A stretch of DNA of 38,781 nucleotides, taken from positions 1 through 38,781 of the forward strand of contig NZ_RCWH01000014.1 of NCBI RefSeq assembly GCF_003668635.1, given 5' to 3'. Below are positions 14,998 through 25,854 of this stretch, in pieces (positions within the stretch are counted from its first letter, which is position 1; each line of letters opens with the position of its first letter). The DNA comes from Planomicrobium sp. Y74. Its GTDB lineage: Bacteria > Bacillota > Bacilli > Bacillales_A > Planococcaceae. The notes below the pieces were generated by a model. It saw only the letters and a list, made by a program, of their open reading frames with translations, did not search any database and was not told the origin of the DNA. The translations under genes were made by a program, and so were the position numbers.

Positions 14998-15026
14998 ATT
15001 GTATCTGAATTCCATTCAAATACAAA
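14998..15026. promoter_or_regulatory. Palindromic operator overlapping divergent promoters of osmC and MFS genes
   Basis: TTGTATCTGAAT (14999-15010), TCC, then ATTCAAATACAA (15014-15025) is a 12-bp-arm inverted repeat with one mismatch. Each strand also reads as a promoter: on + TTGTAT, 16 nt, TACAAA; on - TTGTAT, 16 nt, TACAAT. A dimeric repressor here would shut both genes. MarR-family regulators of oxidative or electrophile stress bind sites of this style, but no regulator gene is in the window. Confidence 0.65.
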
Positions 15027-15053
15027 AGAACGTGCTTACTGGAAGGAGGCATC

Positions 15054-16235
15054 ATGAAAAAATACTTAAGTAGTGACAGTGGGCGTTTCTGGATACTCGT
15101 AGCGATTGTATCCATATCAGGTTTCTCGCAGGGCATGCTATTGCCGCTGATTGCAGTCATCTTCGAGCAGGACGGGGTATCTTCTGCTTTAAATGGACTT
15201 AGTGCCACCGGTTTATACATAGGAACATTAGTAATTGCCCCTTTTATGGAGCCGCAATTGCGCCGCTTCGGCTTTAAGCCGATCATCATTCTTGGTGGAG
15301 GGTTGGTTATTCTTTCGCTGCTGTTATTTCCGCTTTGGAAATCGGTTCTGTTCTGGTTCATACTCAGAATCCTGATCGGAGTGGGGGACCAGGCGCTGCA
15401 TTTCTCCACTCAAACCTGGATCACCAGTACATCGGCTCAGAACCGCATGGGCAGAAACATCGCCATCTATGGCATGTCTTTCAGTATAGGATTTGGAGCG
15501 GGACCGTTATTTGTCCCCCTTGTAAATATCTTCGAAGCTTTGCCCTTTATCATATCGGGGCTTTTATGCCTCTCGGCATGGGTGCTGGTTTTCTTCTTGA
15601 GAAATGATTTTCCTGAAACAACTACAAGTGCAATGACAGCCAGCGGAACTTTTAGCCGTTTCAAAGCAGCCATTGTAATCGGCTGGTTTGCATTTTTGCC
15701 GCCGCTTGGCTATGGTTTTCTGGAAGCTTCATTAAATGCAATTTATCCGGTATATGCTTTGCGGCAATCGATTGATGTTGCAATGGTTTCCTATATGCTC
15801 GCAGCATTTTCGCTCGGTGCCATTGCAACTCAATTGCCGCTGGGTGAACTGAGCGACCGCATCGGCAGGCGAAAAGTTTTGCTGCTTGCACTGTTCGGTG
15901 GTGCCGCTGCATTTGGAACTGCCAGCTTTTTTGAATCAAATGCATGGGTGACCCTTTCTTTCTTTGTCATTGCCGGAATGTTCGTCGGATCCACCTTCTC
16001 GCTGGGAATTTCCTATATGGCAGATCTCATGCCGCGGGAATTGTTGCCTACGGGCAACCTGCTGTGCGGCATCGCATTCAGTATCGGCAGTCTCGCAGGC
16101 CCGGCACTTGGCGGGTTATTTATTGAAGTTACAGAAGAGCTGAGTTTTTTGTTGCTGATCGCTTTGATACTGCTCCTCATTTTCACCATCATCGCTTTGC
16201 GCGGCAATAAAACCAGCAAAGCCGCCGCCGGTTGA
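15054..16235 (+). CDS. Major facilitator superfamily transporter (probable exporter)
   Basis: A 393-residue, about 12-segment membrane protein. The loop 8-9 copy of the MFS motif is visible as GELSDRIGRRKVLL, and the first half carries the MGRNIAIYGMSFSIGFGAGP segment typical of drug/sugar-efflux-like carriers. Substrate is unknown; the divergent OsmC gene suggests a stress- or xenobiotic-related exporter. GGAGG lies 6 nt before the ATG. A strong terminator follows. Confidence 0.88.
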   Translation: MKKYLSSDSGRFWILVAIVSISGFSQGMLLPLIAVIFEQDGVSSALNGLSATGLYIGTLVIAPFMEPQLRRFGFKPIIILGGGLVILSLLLFPLWKSVLFWFILRILIGVGDQALHFSTQTWITSTSAQNRMGRNIAIYGMSFSIGFGAGPLFVPLVNIFEALPFIISGLLCLSAWVLVFFLRNDFPETTTSAMTASGTFSRFKAAIVIGWFAFLPPLGYGFLEASLNAIYPVYALRQSIDVAMVSYMLAAFSLGAIATQLPLGELSDRIGRRKVLLLALFGGAAAFGTASFFESNAWVTLSFFVIAGMFVGSTFSLGISYMADLMPRELLPTGNLLCGIAFSIGSLAGPALGGLFIEVTEELSFLLLIALILLLIFTIIALRGNKTSKAAAG

Positions 16236-16247
16236 ATATTATAGGCA

Positions 16248-16286
16248 AAAAAGAGACTTCCGACTTTAAACCGGAAGTCTCTTTTT
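16248..16286. terminator. Bidirectional terminator between MFS gene and rlmD
   Basis: AAAAAGAGACTTCCG and CGGAAGTCTCTTTTT form a strong stem around a short loop between two convergent genes. Confidence 0.9.
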
Positions 16287-17650
16287 CATTTCAAAACGAG
16301 TTTCGTTACAGATTCAACCTGCGCCGTCTGCGGGAACATATCGACAGGCTGGATGTATTCGATGCGGTAAATTTTTGTCAATTGCTGAAGATCCTTCGCC
16401 AGTGTGGAAGGGTTGCAGGACGTATAGACGAAACGTTTCGGCTTCACCTTCAGAATCGTTTTCAACAGGGAGTCAGCCAGTCCGGTACGCGGTGGGTCTA
16501 CAGTCAGTACGTCAGGCACAAAACTTTCATTGCTCCAAAGTTCCAGCCACTTTTCTGCAGTTCCGGTAACGTATTTCGCTTTGACCCCTTGCCGTTTGGC
16601 ATTTGCTTTAGCATCCACAACGCTGTCATGGATGGTGTCCATACCGCGAAGTTCACCGGCGCCGTCGGCAAGCCACAAACCGATTGTGCCCACACCGCAA
16701 TAAGCATCGACAACTTTTTCTTTACCGGTCAACTCTGCCGCACGCTTGATTTCATCATACAACTTGACGGTCTGCTTCGGATTCAGCTGGAAAAAGGCAC
16801 GTGCTGAAAGGTCGAACGCAAGCTCGCCGAGTTTTTCGTGGATGGTATCTTTGCCGAATAAAGTAACCGTTTCTTCTCCGAAAATAAGTGAAGTTTTTTC
16901 AGTATTGATGTTTTGGACGATTGAGACAAGATTGACGTCCAGATCTTTCAATTTTTCAAGCAATAATTCCTTTTTAGGAATTTTAGAGCGTGTTGTCACC
17001 AGCACCAATTGAATCTCGCCGGTTTCAATTCCGGTACGGACCACAATTGTCCGAATGACGCCCTGCATCGTTTTGCCGTCATAAATCGGAATCCGCAATT
17101 CTTCCAGAATTCGTTTTACCGAATTGGTGATAACAGTTGTATCCGGATGCTGCACGATACATTGTTCGATATCGAGCAATTGATGGGAGCCTTCAGCAAA
17201 CAGTCCGGCAATAACTTTCGAGCCCTTCAGCCGTGTTTGGAATTGGCTCTTATTGCGGTAATGCCATGGATCTTCCATGCCTATCGTTTTTTCGATTCTG
17301 ACATCGACGCCTTTCAAATAGCGCTCAAGTGCCTGAACCACCAGATCCCGTTTTTCAACGAGCTGCTGATCGTATGTCAAATGCTGCAGCTGACAGCCGC
17401 CGCATGCTTCGTAAACGGGACAAGGTGGAGTCTGGCGGTGGGGAGAAGGCTTACGCATTTTTACAATGCGGGCTTCCGCGAAATTCCGTTTGACTGTGGT
17501 GATTTGCGCCGTGATTTCTTCACCCGGCAATGCACCCGCAACAAAAACGACATTGCGCTTAAAAAAGCCGATGCCTTCGCCGTTGATGCCAAGCCTTTTG
17601 ATCGTCAGTGGAAATTTCTGGCCGGTCTCCATAATTGGTTTATCATTCAT
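16286..17650 (-). CDS. rlmD: 23S rRNA (uracil-5-)-methyltransferase RlmD/RlmCD
   Basis: A 454-residue SAM-dependent enzyme that makes m5U in 23S rRNA; the B. subtilis homologue (YefA, RlmCD) modifies both U747 and U1939. A TRAM RNA-binding domain occupies residues about 10-67. [4Fe-4S] ligands are C77, C83, C86 ([14 protein letters not shown]) and C164; the SAM region [14 protein letters not shown] and the catalytic cysteine in [14 protein letters not shown] follow. A GTG three codons upstream (17659) is too close to the GAAGGA site, so the ATG at 17650 is chosen. It lies 41 nt downstream of yfhF on the same strand. Confidence 0.92.
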   Translation of the reverse strand: MNDKPIMETGQKFPLTIKRLGINGEGIGFFKRNVVFVAGALPGEEITAQITTVKRNFAEARIVKMRKPSPHRQTPPCPVYEACGGCQLQHLTYDQQLVEKRDLVVQALERYLKGVDVRIEKTIGMEDPWHYRNKSQFQTRLKGSKVIAGLFAEGSHQLLDIEQCIVQHPDTTVITNSVKRILEELRIPIYDGKTMQGVIRTIVVRTGIETGEIQLVLVTTRSKIPKKELLLEKLKDLDVNLVSIVQNINTEKTSLIFGEETVTLFGKDTIHEKLGELAFDLSARAFFQLNPKQTVKLYDEIKRAAELTGKEKVVDAYCGVGTIGLWLADGAGELRGMDTIHDSVVDAKANAKRQGVKAKYVTGTAEKWLELWSNESFVPDVLTVDPPRTGLADSLLKTILKVKPKRFVYTSCNPSTLAKDLQQLTKIYRIEYIQPVDMFPQTAQVESVTKLVLK

Positions 17651-17691
17651 AGTGCACACGTCCTTCTTTTGGTCATCCCTACATTATAGCC

Positions 17692-18591
17692 TTATTTATA
17701 GATATCAGCCAGAGCTGATCTGAGATCGGGGTAAGCAAATTCGAAACCATGCTGCTGAAGAACAACCGGAAGGACCCGTTGCCCTTCCAACACCAGGCGG
17801 CTCTTATCGCCCAGGGCGGCCTTTAAAGCGAATTCCGGCACAGGGAACCAATGGGGGCGGCCCAAAGCACGGGCGATTTCTTTGCCGAAGTCCTTCATGC
17901 GTTTTGGATAAGGCGCAGTGACATTGAATGGGCCTGTAAGATCTACAGTTTCAATGGCGAATAAAACTGCGCGGGCCAGATCATGTATGTGAATCCATGA
18001 CAGCCATTGCCGGCCGGAACCGACAGTGCCGCCGCCAAAAAGTTTATAAGGCAACGCCATTAGCGGCAATGCGCCATCTTTTTTTCCCAGAATGATGCCG
18101 AAACGGCCGAGCGCTACCCGGACGCCTTCATCTCTTGCTTGATTTGCAAGGCGTTCCCATTCGACAACGGTTTTGGCCAGGAAGTCATCACCCCGTTCCA
18201 TCGATTTCTCTGTATAGGATTTTTCCCTCGACGCAGGATAAATACCAACGGCGCTTGCATTCACCAGCACTTTCGGTTTGTGTTCCAACTCTTTGATGAT
18301 GCGCAGCACTTCCTCGGTCGCTTCGACACGGCTCTTATAAATCAGTTTTTTTTGTTCATCATCCCAACGTCCATCATTGATGGATGAGCCTGCCAAATTC
18401 ACGAAGGCATCGATCCCTGCCAGTTTTTGCTCTGGCTTTGAACCTTCAGTGAGCCACTCGACATAATGGACTCCATTGTCAGATGGTTTCGGGCTTCTCG
18501 TCAGGATAAAAACTTCATGTCCTTGCTGACGGAATAATTTTGTCATTTCATTGCCGGCAAAACCGGTTCCTCCAGTGATTGCAATCTTCAT
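17692..18591 (-). CDS. yfhF: TIGR01777-type SDR/epimerase-family protein YfhF
   Basis: A 299-residue NAD(P)-binding extended short-chain dehydrogenase-like protein. The N-terminal ITGGTGFAGNEMTKLF is the dinucleotide motif, and the family blocks FVNLAGSSINDGRW, RFGIILGKKDGALP and QWLSWIHIHDLARA are present, as is the C-terminal DUF1731-like region LVLEGQRVLPVVLQQHGF. The reaction is unknown. GGAGG lies 9 nt before the ATG. The position directly divergent from recX matches B. subtilis yfhF-yfhG. Confidence 0.9.
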   Translation of the reverse strand: MKIAITGGTGFAGNEMTKLFRQQGHEVFILTRSPKPSDNGVHYVEWLTEGSKPEQKLAGIDAFVNLAGSSINDGRWDDEQKKLIYKSRVEATEEVLRIIKELEHKPKVLVNASAVGIYPASREKSYTEKSMERGDDFLAKTVVEWERLANQARDEGVRVALGRFGIILGKKDGALPLMALPYKLFGGGTVGSGRQWLSWIHIHDLARAVLFAIETVDLTGPFNVTAPYPKRMKDFGKEIARALGRPHWFPVPEFALKAALGDKSRLVLEGQRVLPVVLQQHGFEFAYPDLRSALADIYK

Positions 18592-18684
18592 GCATTATCG
18601 CCTCCATTTCCTATATAGTACCCTGAATCGATGCATTTAAGCCCTTAAAAGGTTATACTTAGAAGGGAAGAGAGGTGCCGCCCG

Positions 18685-19491
18685 TTGCCCATAATTACAA
18701 AAATCACACAGGGAAAAAACAATCCGGAACGCTATAATATTTTTCTGGAGGAAAAGTTTGCTTTCAGTGTCGATGAAACGGTGCTCGTCAGATATCAATT
18801 GACCAAAGGCAAAGAGCTGGACCAGTGGACCATTGAAGAAATGAATTTCGAAGATGAAATCCGCAAGGCCTTCAATAAATCCCTGGATTTTTTGAGTTTC
18901 AGAATGCGCAGTGAAAGTGAAGTGCGCCAGAAACTGAAAGACAAAGAATTTGGGGAAGCAGTAATAGATGAAGCGATTAAAAAATTATATGAACTGAATT
19001 TTCTTGATGACCGTGCTTTTTCGGAAGCCCTGATGCGGACACAGATGAGATCATCCAAAAAAGGACCGAAAGCGATCCAGCAGGATATGCAAAAGAAAGG
19101 GATTGATAAACAGGTGCAAAAAGATGTTCTCGCTTCCTATTCAGAAGAAGAGCAAGTGGAACTTGCCAAGGGTCTGGCAGAAAAAATCGCAGACAAAGAA
19201 AAGACGAAGACACCGAGGCAGATTGAACAGAAAATCAGCGATACCTTACTTCGTAAAGGTTATTCGTATTCAGTGATCAAGCTGGCAATCGCAGATTTGG
19301 ATCTGGAAAAAGACGAAGACCAATGGACGGACATTGTTGCAGCCCAAGGCGACAAGCTTTGGCGTAAATACAGCAGCAAATTGACCGGCTATGACCTGAA
19401 ATCGAAAGTGAAGCAAGGCTTGTACCAAAAAGGTTTTCCTGCTGAAGTCATCAACGAATACTTGGAGAAAAAGGAGAACGAAGATGAGTGA
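18685..19491 (+). CDS. recX: Regulatory protein RecX
   Basis: A 268-residue predicted helical protein of the long Bacillus-type RecX, which modulates RecA filaments in recombination and SOS repair. The family core is visible as LDFLSFRMRSESEVRQKLKD and LYELNFLDDRAFSEAL, with repeated three-helix units after it. The start is TTG (MPIITKITQ) with AGAGGTG 7 nt upstream; no ATG fits. It overlaps yfhH by 8 nt, so these are coupled. It is divergent from yfhF across 93 bp, with a TATACT -10 candidate at 18654. Confidence 0.92.
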   Translation: MPIITKITQGKNNPERYNIFLEEKFAFSVDETVLVRYQLTKGKELDQWTIEEMNFEDEIRKAFNKSLDFLSFRMRSESEVRQKLKDKEFGEAVIDEAIKKLYELNFLDDRAFSEALMRTQMRSSKKGPKAIQQDMQKKGIDKQVQKDVLASYSEEEQVELAKGLAEKIADKEKTKTPRQIEQKISDTLLRKGYSYSVIKLAIADLDLEKDEDQWTDIVAAQGDKLWRKYSSKLTGYDLKSKVKQGLYQKGFPAEVINEYLEKKENEDE

Positions 19492-19816
19492 AGATAAACG
19501 TTACAGCCAGATGAATGAACAGGAGTTGCGCACAGAAATTGCGCGCTTGAAAGAAAAAGCCCGCAAAGCCGAACAACTTGGCATCATCAATGAATTCGCG
19601 GTTTTGGAGCGTAAAGCTATTATGGCGGCTTCTTATTTGCTCGAACCGGAAGATTTCAAAAAAGGGGAAGTCTACCGCATTGAGGGAGATCCCAATGTCT
19701 ATTTCCAAATCGATTATCTGAAGGGGCGCTTTGCATGGGGCTATCGCCTTGGGAGCGATAAGTTCACAGAGGCTTTGCCAATTTCCATGCTGCGCCCATT
19801 AAAAGAAGGGAAGTAA
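19484..19816 (+). CDS. yfhH: YfhH family protein (DUF1811)
   Basis: A 110-residue cytoplasmic protein: N-terminal coiled-coil (QELRTEIARLKEKARKAEQ) followed by a small beta domain (YRIEGDPNVYFQIDYLKGRF) as in B. subtilis YfhH. Function is unknown. The ATG lies within the end of recX and has AAAGGAG about 8 nt upstream. yfhJ follows 4 nt after the stop. Confidence 0.9.
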   Translation: MSEDKRYSQMNEQELRTEIARLKEKARKAEQLGIINEFAVLERKAIMAASYLLEPEDFKKGEVYRIEGDPNVYFQIDYLKGRFAWGYRLGSDKFTEALPISMLRPLKEGK

Positions 19817-19820
19817 AGCG

Positions 19821-20072
19821 ATGAAAGAAGTAATCGAACAATTAACAATTGAACTGCAAGAGAAAAACCCGAATATTACAGAAGATAAAGCGCGTACCTG
19901 GATTGAACTGCTTGCTTCAGATTTTGAATCATCCTATGCAAAAGCAGGTTATGATTATCAAGGCACCGAAGTGGTGGAAAAAGTTGTACGCCAGTGGATC
20001 GACAGCTACGGAGAGAACATTCACGAATTTGCAGCGGGCAATCCGAAATATGCACATTTGCTGAAAGACTGA
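19821..20072 (+). CDS. yfhJ: YfhJ family protein (WVELL-type)
   Basis: An 83-residue small protein with the segment TWIELLASDFESSYAKAGYD that defines the WVELL/YfhJ family, and a second conserved block VVEKVVRQWIDSYGENIHEF. Function is unknown. It is the third gene of the recX-yfhH-yfhJ unit and is followed by a terminator 44 nt later. Confidence 0.87.
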   Translation: MKEVIEQLTIELQEKNPNITEDKARTWIELLASDFESSYAKAGYDYQGTEVVEKVVRQWIDSYGENIHEFAAGNPKYAHLLKD

Positions 20073-20115
20073 GCAAAGATTCAACAGCTGTTTCGATTGG
20101 CGCAAGTGCATCAAA

Positions 20116-20143
20116 AAAACGCACACTCTGGAGTGTGCGTTTT
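20116..20143 (+). terminator. Terminator of recX-yfhH-yfhJ
   Basis: AAAACGCACACTC and GAGTGTGCGTTTT form a perfect 13-bp stem with a 2-nt gap loop. Confidence 0.9.
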
Positions 20144-20220
20144 GTGGTTGGAGTTACAGAAAAAAAGTAAACACGTCTTATGGTTGAGGAAATTTTAAAA
20201 GAAGTGAATCCCTGGTCAGC

Positions 20221-20290
20221 TCCGTGCTCCTGCATCGCTGCGCTAGCTTCGTCGCAAAGAGATATTCCAAATTTCATTTGGCTCATCTCT
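20221..20290 (-). repeat. Variable-hairpin/constant-module repeat, third locus (inverted)
   Basis: On the minus strand the hairpin AGAGAT-CCAAAT/ATTTGG-ATCTCT (20290-20258, with a 3x3 internal loop) precedes the constant module TTGCGACGAAGCTAGCGCAG, then CGATGCAGGAGCACGG (to 20223). The module matches that at 10.4 kb; the stem sequence is unrelated to either other locus. Confidence 0.85.
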
Positions 20291-20296
20291 TCGCTG

Positions 20297-20342
20297 ATCT
20301 GTCTTATGTCTTTCAGAGCTTAACGGGCGCTTGCGCTTTTCC
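20297..20342. repeat. Right half of the nested-palindrome repeat
   Basis: TCTTATGTCTTTCAGAGC and TTAACGGGCGCTTGCGCTTTTC match the right part of the repeat at 10660-10708. It abuts the yfhP stop. The interval 20144-20220 shows nothing that I can identify. Confidence 0.7.
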
Positions 20343-21323
20343 TCAGTTGTGGCTGAAATCCAATTTTTTGCGAAGTTTGTCTTCACTGAAAATCCAGCCG
20401 GTATAGGAATTGAGGATATTGTAATCCTCATCCAGATGGGCAACTGCCACAAAAGGATAATAATCATTGCTGCGATATCGGAGATCAATCAGCCTTACTT
20501 CTAAAATTTCGCCGTACTGATTGATTTCCCAGCGATAAAGCGGGGAGAATGATACAAATGCTGAAAGGTTCTTATCCTTCAAAGCAGTTTGGATCAATTC
20601 GTTTTCAGGCAGCGGTTTTTTCATGAACTTGTCATAAAAGTTGATTGTACGGCCATAGGCCCGCCCCACGTAATGGTGCTTATCGGTGTCTGCTGCAATA
20701 CGCCAATGGAAATATCGCATTGTAGGTGCCACGAATATTTCCGTTGCACCCGGGAGTGTATTTCGAATTGCGTGTTTGATGGCAGATTGCAATGCAAAGC
20801 GTGAGATATAATAAAACACGAGCACCACATACAGGATGCTGATTGTCCATACCGGATTGGCGCCGAATGCCCAGATCATCAAAGCAATGACGTGTGCGCC
20901 GAAAATAATCGGGTCGAATGTATTTATGACCCCTAAGGCTACCCACTTATTGGAAAATGGCCTTAATGCCTGTGTGCCATATGAATTGAAAATATCGACA
21001 AAAACATGCAGAACGACTGCAAGAAAAGTCCAAAGCCAGAGATGAAGCAGGTTCACTTCCGGGAAAATGAACCATAGAGCCCCGGACAGTAAAAGCGGCC
21101 AAGTCAAAACAGCCGGAATTGAATGGGTAGCACCACGGTGGTGCCGTATATAAACAGCGTTATCCCGCAACTTGAGTACCGTATCAACATCCGGGATTTG
21201 CGAGCCGATGATGGTGCCAGCGATGACTGCTGTCATAGTTGTCGCATCATTTGTTACTGCCGGGTCCGCCATTGCAAGGCCGCCGAGTGCGATGCCCATG
21301 ACAAGATGTGTGCCTGTATCCAT
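20343..21323 (-). CDS. yfhP: Membrane-bound metal-dependent hydrolase family protein YfhP
   Basis: A 326-residue protein of the YdjM/DUF457 membrane-bound hydrolase group. Metal-binding candidates are visible as MDTGTHLVMG (H6), GSQIPDVD and RHHRGATHS; four to five membrane segments follow between residues about 75 and 180, then a soluble C-terminal domain. The biochemical reaction is not established. AAGGGGG lies 8 nt before the ATG. Position between yfhJ and mutY matches the B. subtilis order. The 3' end is bordered by repeats. Confidence 0.88.
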   Translation of the reverse strand: MDTGTHLVMGIALGGLAMADPAVTNDATTMTAVIAGTIIGSQIPDVDTVLKLRDNAVYIRHHRGATHSIPAVLTWPLLLSGALWFIFPEVNLLHLWLWTFLAVVLHVFVDIFNSYGTQALRPFSNKWVALGVINTFDPIIFGAHVIALMIWAFGANPVWTISILYVVLVFYYISRFALQSAIKHAIRNTLPGATEIFVAPTMRYFHWRIAADTDKHHYVGRAYGRTINFYDKFMKKPLPENELIQTALKDKNLSAFVSFSPLYRWEINQYGEILEVRLIDLRYRSNDYYPFVAVAHLDEDYNILNSYTGWIFSEDKLRKKLDFSHN

Positions 21324-21430
21324 CGTCTCATCCCCCTTTAAATAATTTGCTTAGTGACGGCAATGTAGTTGGAAATCCGTCTCTGCTACTCATTACATAC
21401 CCTTAAATTTAATGAAATAATCTAGAATCA

Positions 21431-23259
<1,829 letters not shown>

Positions 23260-23303
23260 TTTTTTGCCTTTCTCGCCGTATTACTGTATGTTTTCAGAAT
23301 TGA

Positions 23304-23333
23304 TTGATATAATATTGAAATAGCAGATAATAT
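23304..23333 (+). promoter_or_regulatory. Possible promoter of ntdP
   Basis: TTGATA (23304-23309) and TAATAT (23328-23333) are spaced by 18 nt, 30 nt before the start. The -10 is imperfect. The rest of the fabL-ntdP gap shows no gene. Confidence 0.35.
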
Positions 23334-23362
23334 AAGGGCTTAGACGAGAAGGTGGGATGGAC

Positions 23363-23905
23363 ATGGCGATTCCCGCAGAGGGAGAAACGATACAAATCCA
23401 CAGTTACAAGCACAACGGCCGAATCCACCGTGTCTGGCAGGAAACAACTGTTTTGAAAGGTACGAATAACATAGTGATCGGTGCAAATGAACGGACCCTG
23501 GTAACCGAATCGGATGGCAGGACGTGGCTGACACGTGAACCGTCGATTTGTTATTTTCATGCGGAGCATTGGTTCAATATCATTTGTATGCTTCGCGATG
23601 ACGGGGTCTATTATTATTGCAATATCAGTTCTCCATTTGTATATAATAATGGTTCCTTGAAATACATCGATTACGACCTGGACGTCAAAGTGTTTCCGGA
23701 CATGTCTTACACATTATTGGATGAAGACGAATATGAAGACCATAAAAGGCAAATGGGTTATCCTGAAGTGATCGACCAGATTCTTTATCGCAATGTCGAA
23801 AAGCTGATAGGCTGGATCAAACAGCGCAGAGGCCCATTTGCTCAGGACTTCATAGAAGTATGGACGGACCGGTACGAATTTCACAGACAAAACCGGATTC
23901 GTTGA
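23363..23905 (+). CDS. ntdP: Nucleoside tri-/diphosphate phosphatase, DUF402 family (YgaC/Ntdp)
   Basis: A 180-residue cytoplasmic protein with family blocks [34 protein letters not shown] and [20 protein letters not shown]. The acidic residues of the last block and DEDEYEDH are the divalent-metal site known from the staphylococcal homologue, which hydrolyses nucleoside tri- and diphosphates. The upstream ATG at 23357 touches the AAGGTGGG Shine-Dalgarno site; ATG at 23363 has 7-nt spacing and gives the family start MAIPAEGE. A terminator follows. Confidence 0.9.
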   Translation: MAIPAEGETIQIHSYKHNGRIHRVWQETTVLKGTNNIVIGANERTLVTESDGRTWLTREPSICYFHAEHWFNIICMLRDDGVYYYCNISSPFVYNNGSLKYIDYDLDVKVFPDMSYTLLDEDEYEDHKRQMGYPEVIDQILYRNVEKLIGWIKQRRGPFAQDFIEVWTDRYEFHRQNRIR

Positions 23906-23906
23906 T

Positions 23907-23946
23907 AAAATGAAAACCTGTTGCCAGCCAACAGGTTTTTCATTTT
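23907..23946 (+). terminator. Terminator of ntdP
   Basis: AAAATGAAAACCTGTTG and CAACAGGTTTTTCATTTT form a long stem around CCAGC, immediately after the stop and before ygaD. Confidence 0.88.
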
Positions 23947-23969
23947 GAAGAAAGATTGGAGTGAAAGAT

Positions 23970-25715
23970 TTGAGCAGTATGAAACGATACATGCATTTCG
24001 TAAAGCCTTATTATTGGCAAATAGCGTTAACCATCCTTATCGGTATTTTTAAATTCGCGATACCGCTTTTCATCCCATTGCTGATCAAAATCGTCATCGA
24101 TGATATTATCGGAGCGGAAGCCCTGTCGAGCCAGGAAAAACTGGAGCAGCTTTATCTCTGGCTGGGAGGGACGGCGATTGTGTTCTTTCTGCTGCGTCCG
24201 CCGATTGAATATTTCCGCCAGTACTATGCGCAGTATGTAAGCAATAAAATCCTCTATGACATCCGTGGATATCTTTACGGACACCTTCAACGGTTAAGCC
24301 TCAGATATTATGCCAATACACGCGCAGGTGAAATCATCTCGCGCGTAATCAACGATGTGGAACAGACGAAAAATTTCGTAATGATTGGGCTGATGAATGT
24401 CTGGCTTGATCTCGCAACGATTCTGATAGCCATCGGTATTATGCTGTCGATGGATGTGCCACTTACTATTGTTGCATTATTGGCATTCCCGTTTTATGCG
24501 CTTAGCGTCAAATATTTCTTTGGGCGCCTGCGTGATTTGACGCGCGAACGTTCCCAGGCTCTGGCAAATGTCCAAAGCTATCTGCATGAACGCGTCCAGG
24601 GAATGAGCATCATCAAAAGCTTTGCTCTTGAGAAACACGAACAGAAAATATTCAATGACACAAATGATCAATTTCTGGACAAGGCAATCGACCATACGAA
24701 GTGGAATGCGAAGGCTTTTGCCGTCGTCAATACAATCACTGATGTCGCACCCTTACTGGTCATCGGCTATGCAGGTTACCAGGTTATCCAAGGTGATTTG
24801 ACACTGGGGACGATGGTGGCGTTCATCGCCTATATTGAACGTCTTTACAATCCGCTGCGCCGTCTTGTCAATTCTTCCACGACGCTTGTCCAGTCTTTAG
24901 CGTCGATGGACCGGGTGTTTGAACTGGTTGATGAAGATTACGACGTTACAGATAAAAAAGGTGCGCGTGATCTGAAAGTGGTCGATGGCAAACTGGAATT
25001 CCGCAACGTTTCCTTCCATTATAATGATGGCGGTTCAGAAGTTCTGTCCAATATGAGCTTCACCGTGAAACCGGGTGAAACTGTCGCGCTGGTGGGTATG
25101 AGCGGGGGCGGGAAATCGACGATTGTGTCGTTGATTCCCCGTTTCTATGATGTAACAGAAGGCGGCATCTATATGGATGATCATAATCTGAAGGACGTCA
25201 GTATCCATACATTGCGTGACCAGATTGGTCTCGTGCTGCAGGACTCCATTCTATTCAGTGATTCGGTCAAAGCAAATATCCTGATGGGGAAACCGGATGC
25301 CACTGATGCAGAAGTCGAGGCGGCTGCAAAAGCTGCCAACGCCCATGCCTTCATTGAGATGCTGCCGGAAGGCTATGACACGAAAGTCGGGGAACGCGGC
25401 GTGAAATTATCAGGAGGGCAGAAGCAGCGCATTGCCATCGCGCGTGTATTCCTAAAGAATCCGCCGATGCTGATTCTAGATGAAGCAACTTCCGCTCTTG
25501 ACTTGGAAAGTGAAGCGCTGATCCAGGACTCACTGGAGCGCCTGGCACATGACAGAACAACATTAATTGTGGCCCACAGACTGTCCACCATCACCCATGC
25601 CGATCAAATTCTTGTCATCGACCATGGGAACCTTGCTGAACAGGGGACACATAATGAATTGATGAAGCAAAAAGGGGTCTACTACAACCTTTTCCAGGTT
25701 CAGCATTTCAAATAA
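23970..25715 (+). CDS. ygaD: ABC transporter, fused permease and ATPase (YgaD)
   Basis: A 581-residue half-transporter, acting as a dimer. Residues about 15-300 hold six membrane helices of the type I exporter fold. The ATPase domain follows with Walker [10 protein letters not shown] near residue 375, signature [12 protein letters not shown], Walker [13 protein letters not shown] and the H-loop VAHRLS. It is a multidrug/lipid-exporter-like protein of unknown substrate. GTG at 23961 overlaps the GGAG site; the TTG at 23970 with 8-nt spacing gives [14 protein letters not shown], like B. subtilis YgaD. A strong terminator ends it. Confidence 0.9.
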   Translation: MSSMKRYMHFVKPYYWQIALTILIGIFKFAIPLFIPLLIKIVIDDIIGAEALSSQEKLEQLYLWLGGTAIVFFLLRPPIEYFRQYYAQYVSNKILYDIRGYLYGHLQRLSLRYYANTRAGEIISRVINDVEQTKNFVMIGLMNVWLDLATILIAIGIMLSMDVPLTIVALLAFPFYALSVKYFFGRLRDLTRERSQALANVQSYLHERVQGMSIIKSFALEKHEQKIFNDTNDQFLDKAIDHTKWNAKAFAVVNTITDVAPLLVIGYAGYQVIQGDLTLGTMVAFIAYIERLYNPLRRLVNSSTTLVQSLASMDRVFELVDEDYDVTDKKGARDLKVVDGKLEFRNVSFHYNDGGSEVLSNMSFTVKPGETVALVGMSGGGKSTIVSLIPRFYDVTEGGIYMDDHNLKDVSIHTLRDQIGLVLQDSILFSDSVKANILMGKPDATDAEVEAAAKAANAHAFIEMLPEGYDTKVGERGVKLSGGQKQRIAIARVFLKNPPMLILDEATSALDLESEALIQDSLERLAHDRTTLIVAHRLSTITHADQILVIDHGNLAEQGTHNELMKQKGVYYNLFQVQHFK

Positions 25716-25750
25716 AAACGATTCTCTTCCATAATATAGGTGTTTTTCGA

Positions 25751-25786
25751 AAGCCAGCCGAAAAATTATTCGGCTGGCTTTTTTTC
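25751..25786 (+). terminator. Terminator of ygaD
   Basis: AAGCCAGCCGAA and TTCGGCTGGCTT form a perfect 12-bp stem followed by a T-run. Confidence 0.93.
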
Positions 25787-25826
25787 ATTCATAAAAACTT
25801 ATCAGCTGGCCCTATAAAAAGAACTA

Positions 25827-25854
25827 TTGCATATAGTTTGAATTTACGTATAAT
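25827..25854 (+). promoter_or_regulatory. Promoter of the app operon
   Basis: TTGCAT (25827-25832), a 16-nt spacer and a consensus TATAAT (25849-25854), 51 nt before the appD start. An imperfect CodY-like sequence AATATTCAGATTTAT (about 10 of 15 matches) follows at about 25868. Confidence 0.7.

Noticed and set aside
17009..17689. 226-residue frame antisense to rlmD (and 191 residues at 16232-16807)
   Set aside because: Both lie opposite a securely identified gene, show no protein family and have no ribosome-binding site.
20243..20488. 81-residue frame overlapping the yfhP end on the minus strand
   Set aside because: Out of frame with yfhP and continuing into repeats; no start signal.
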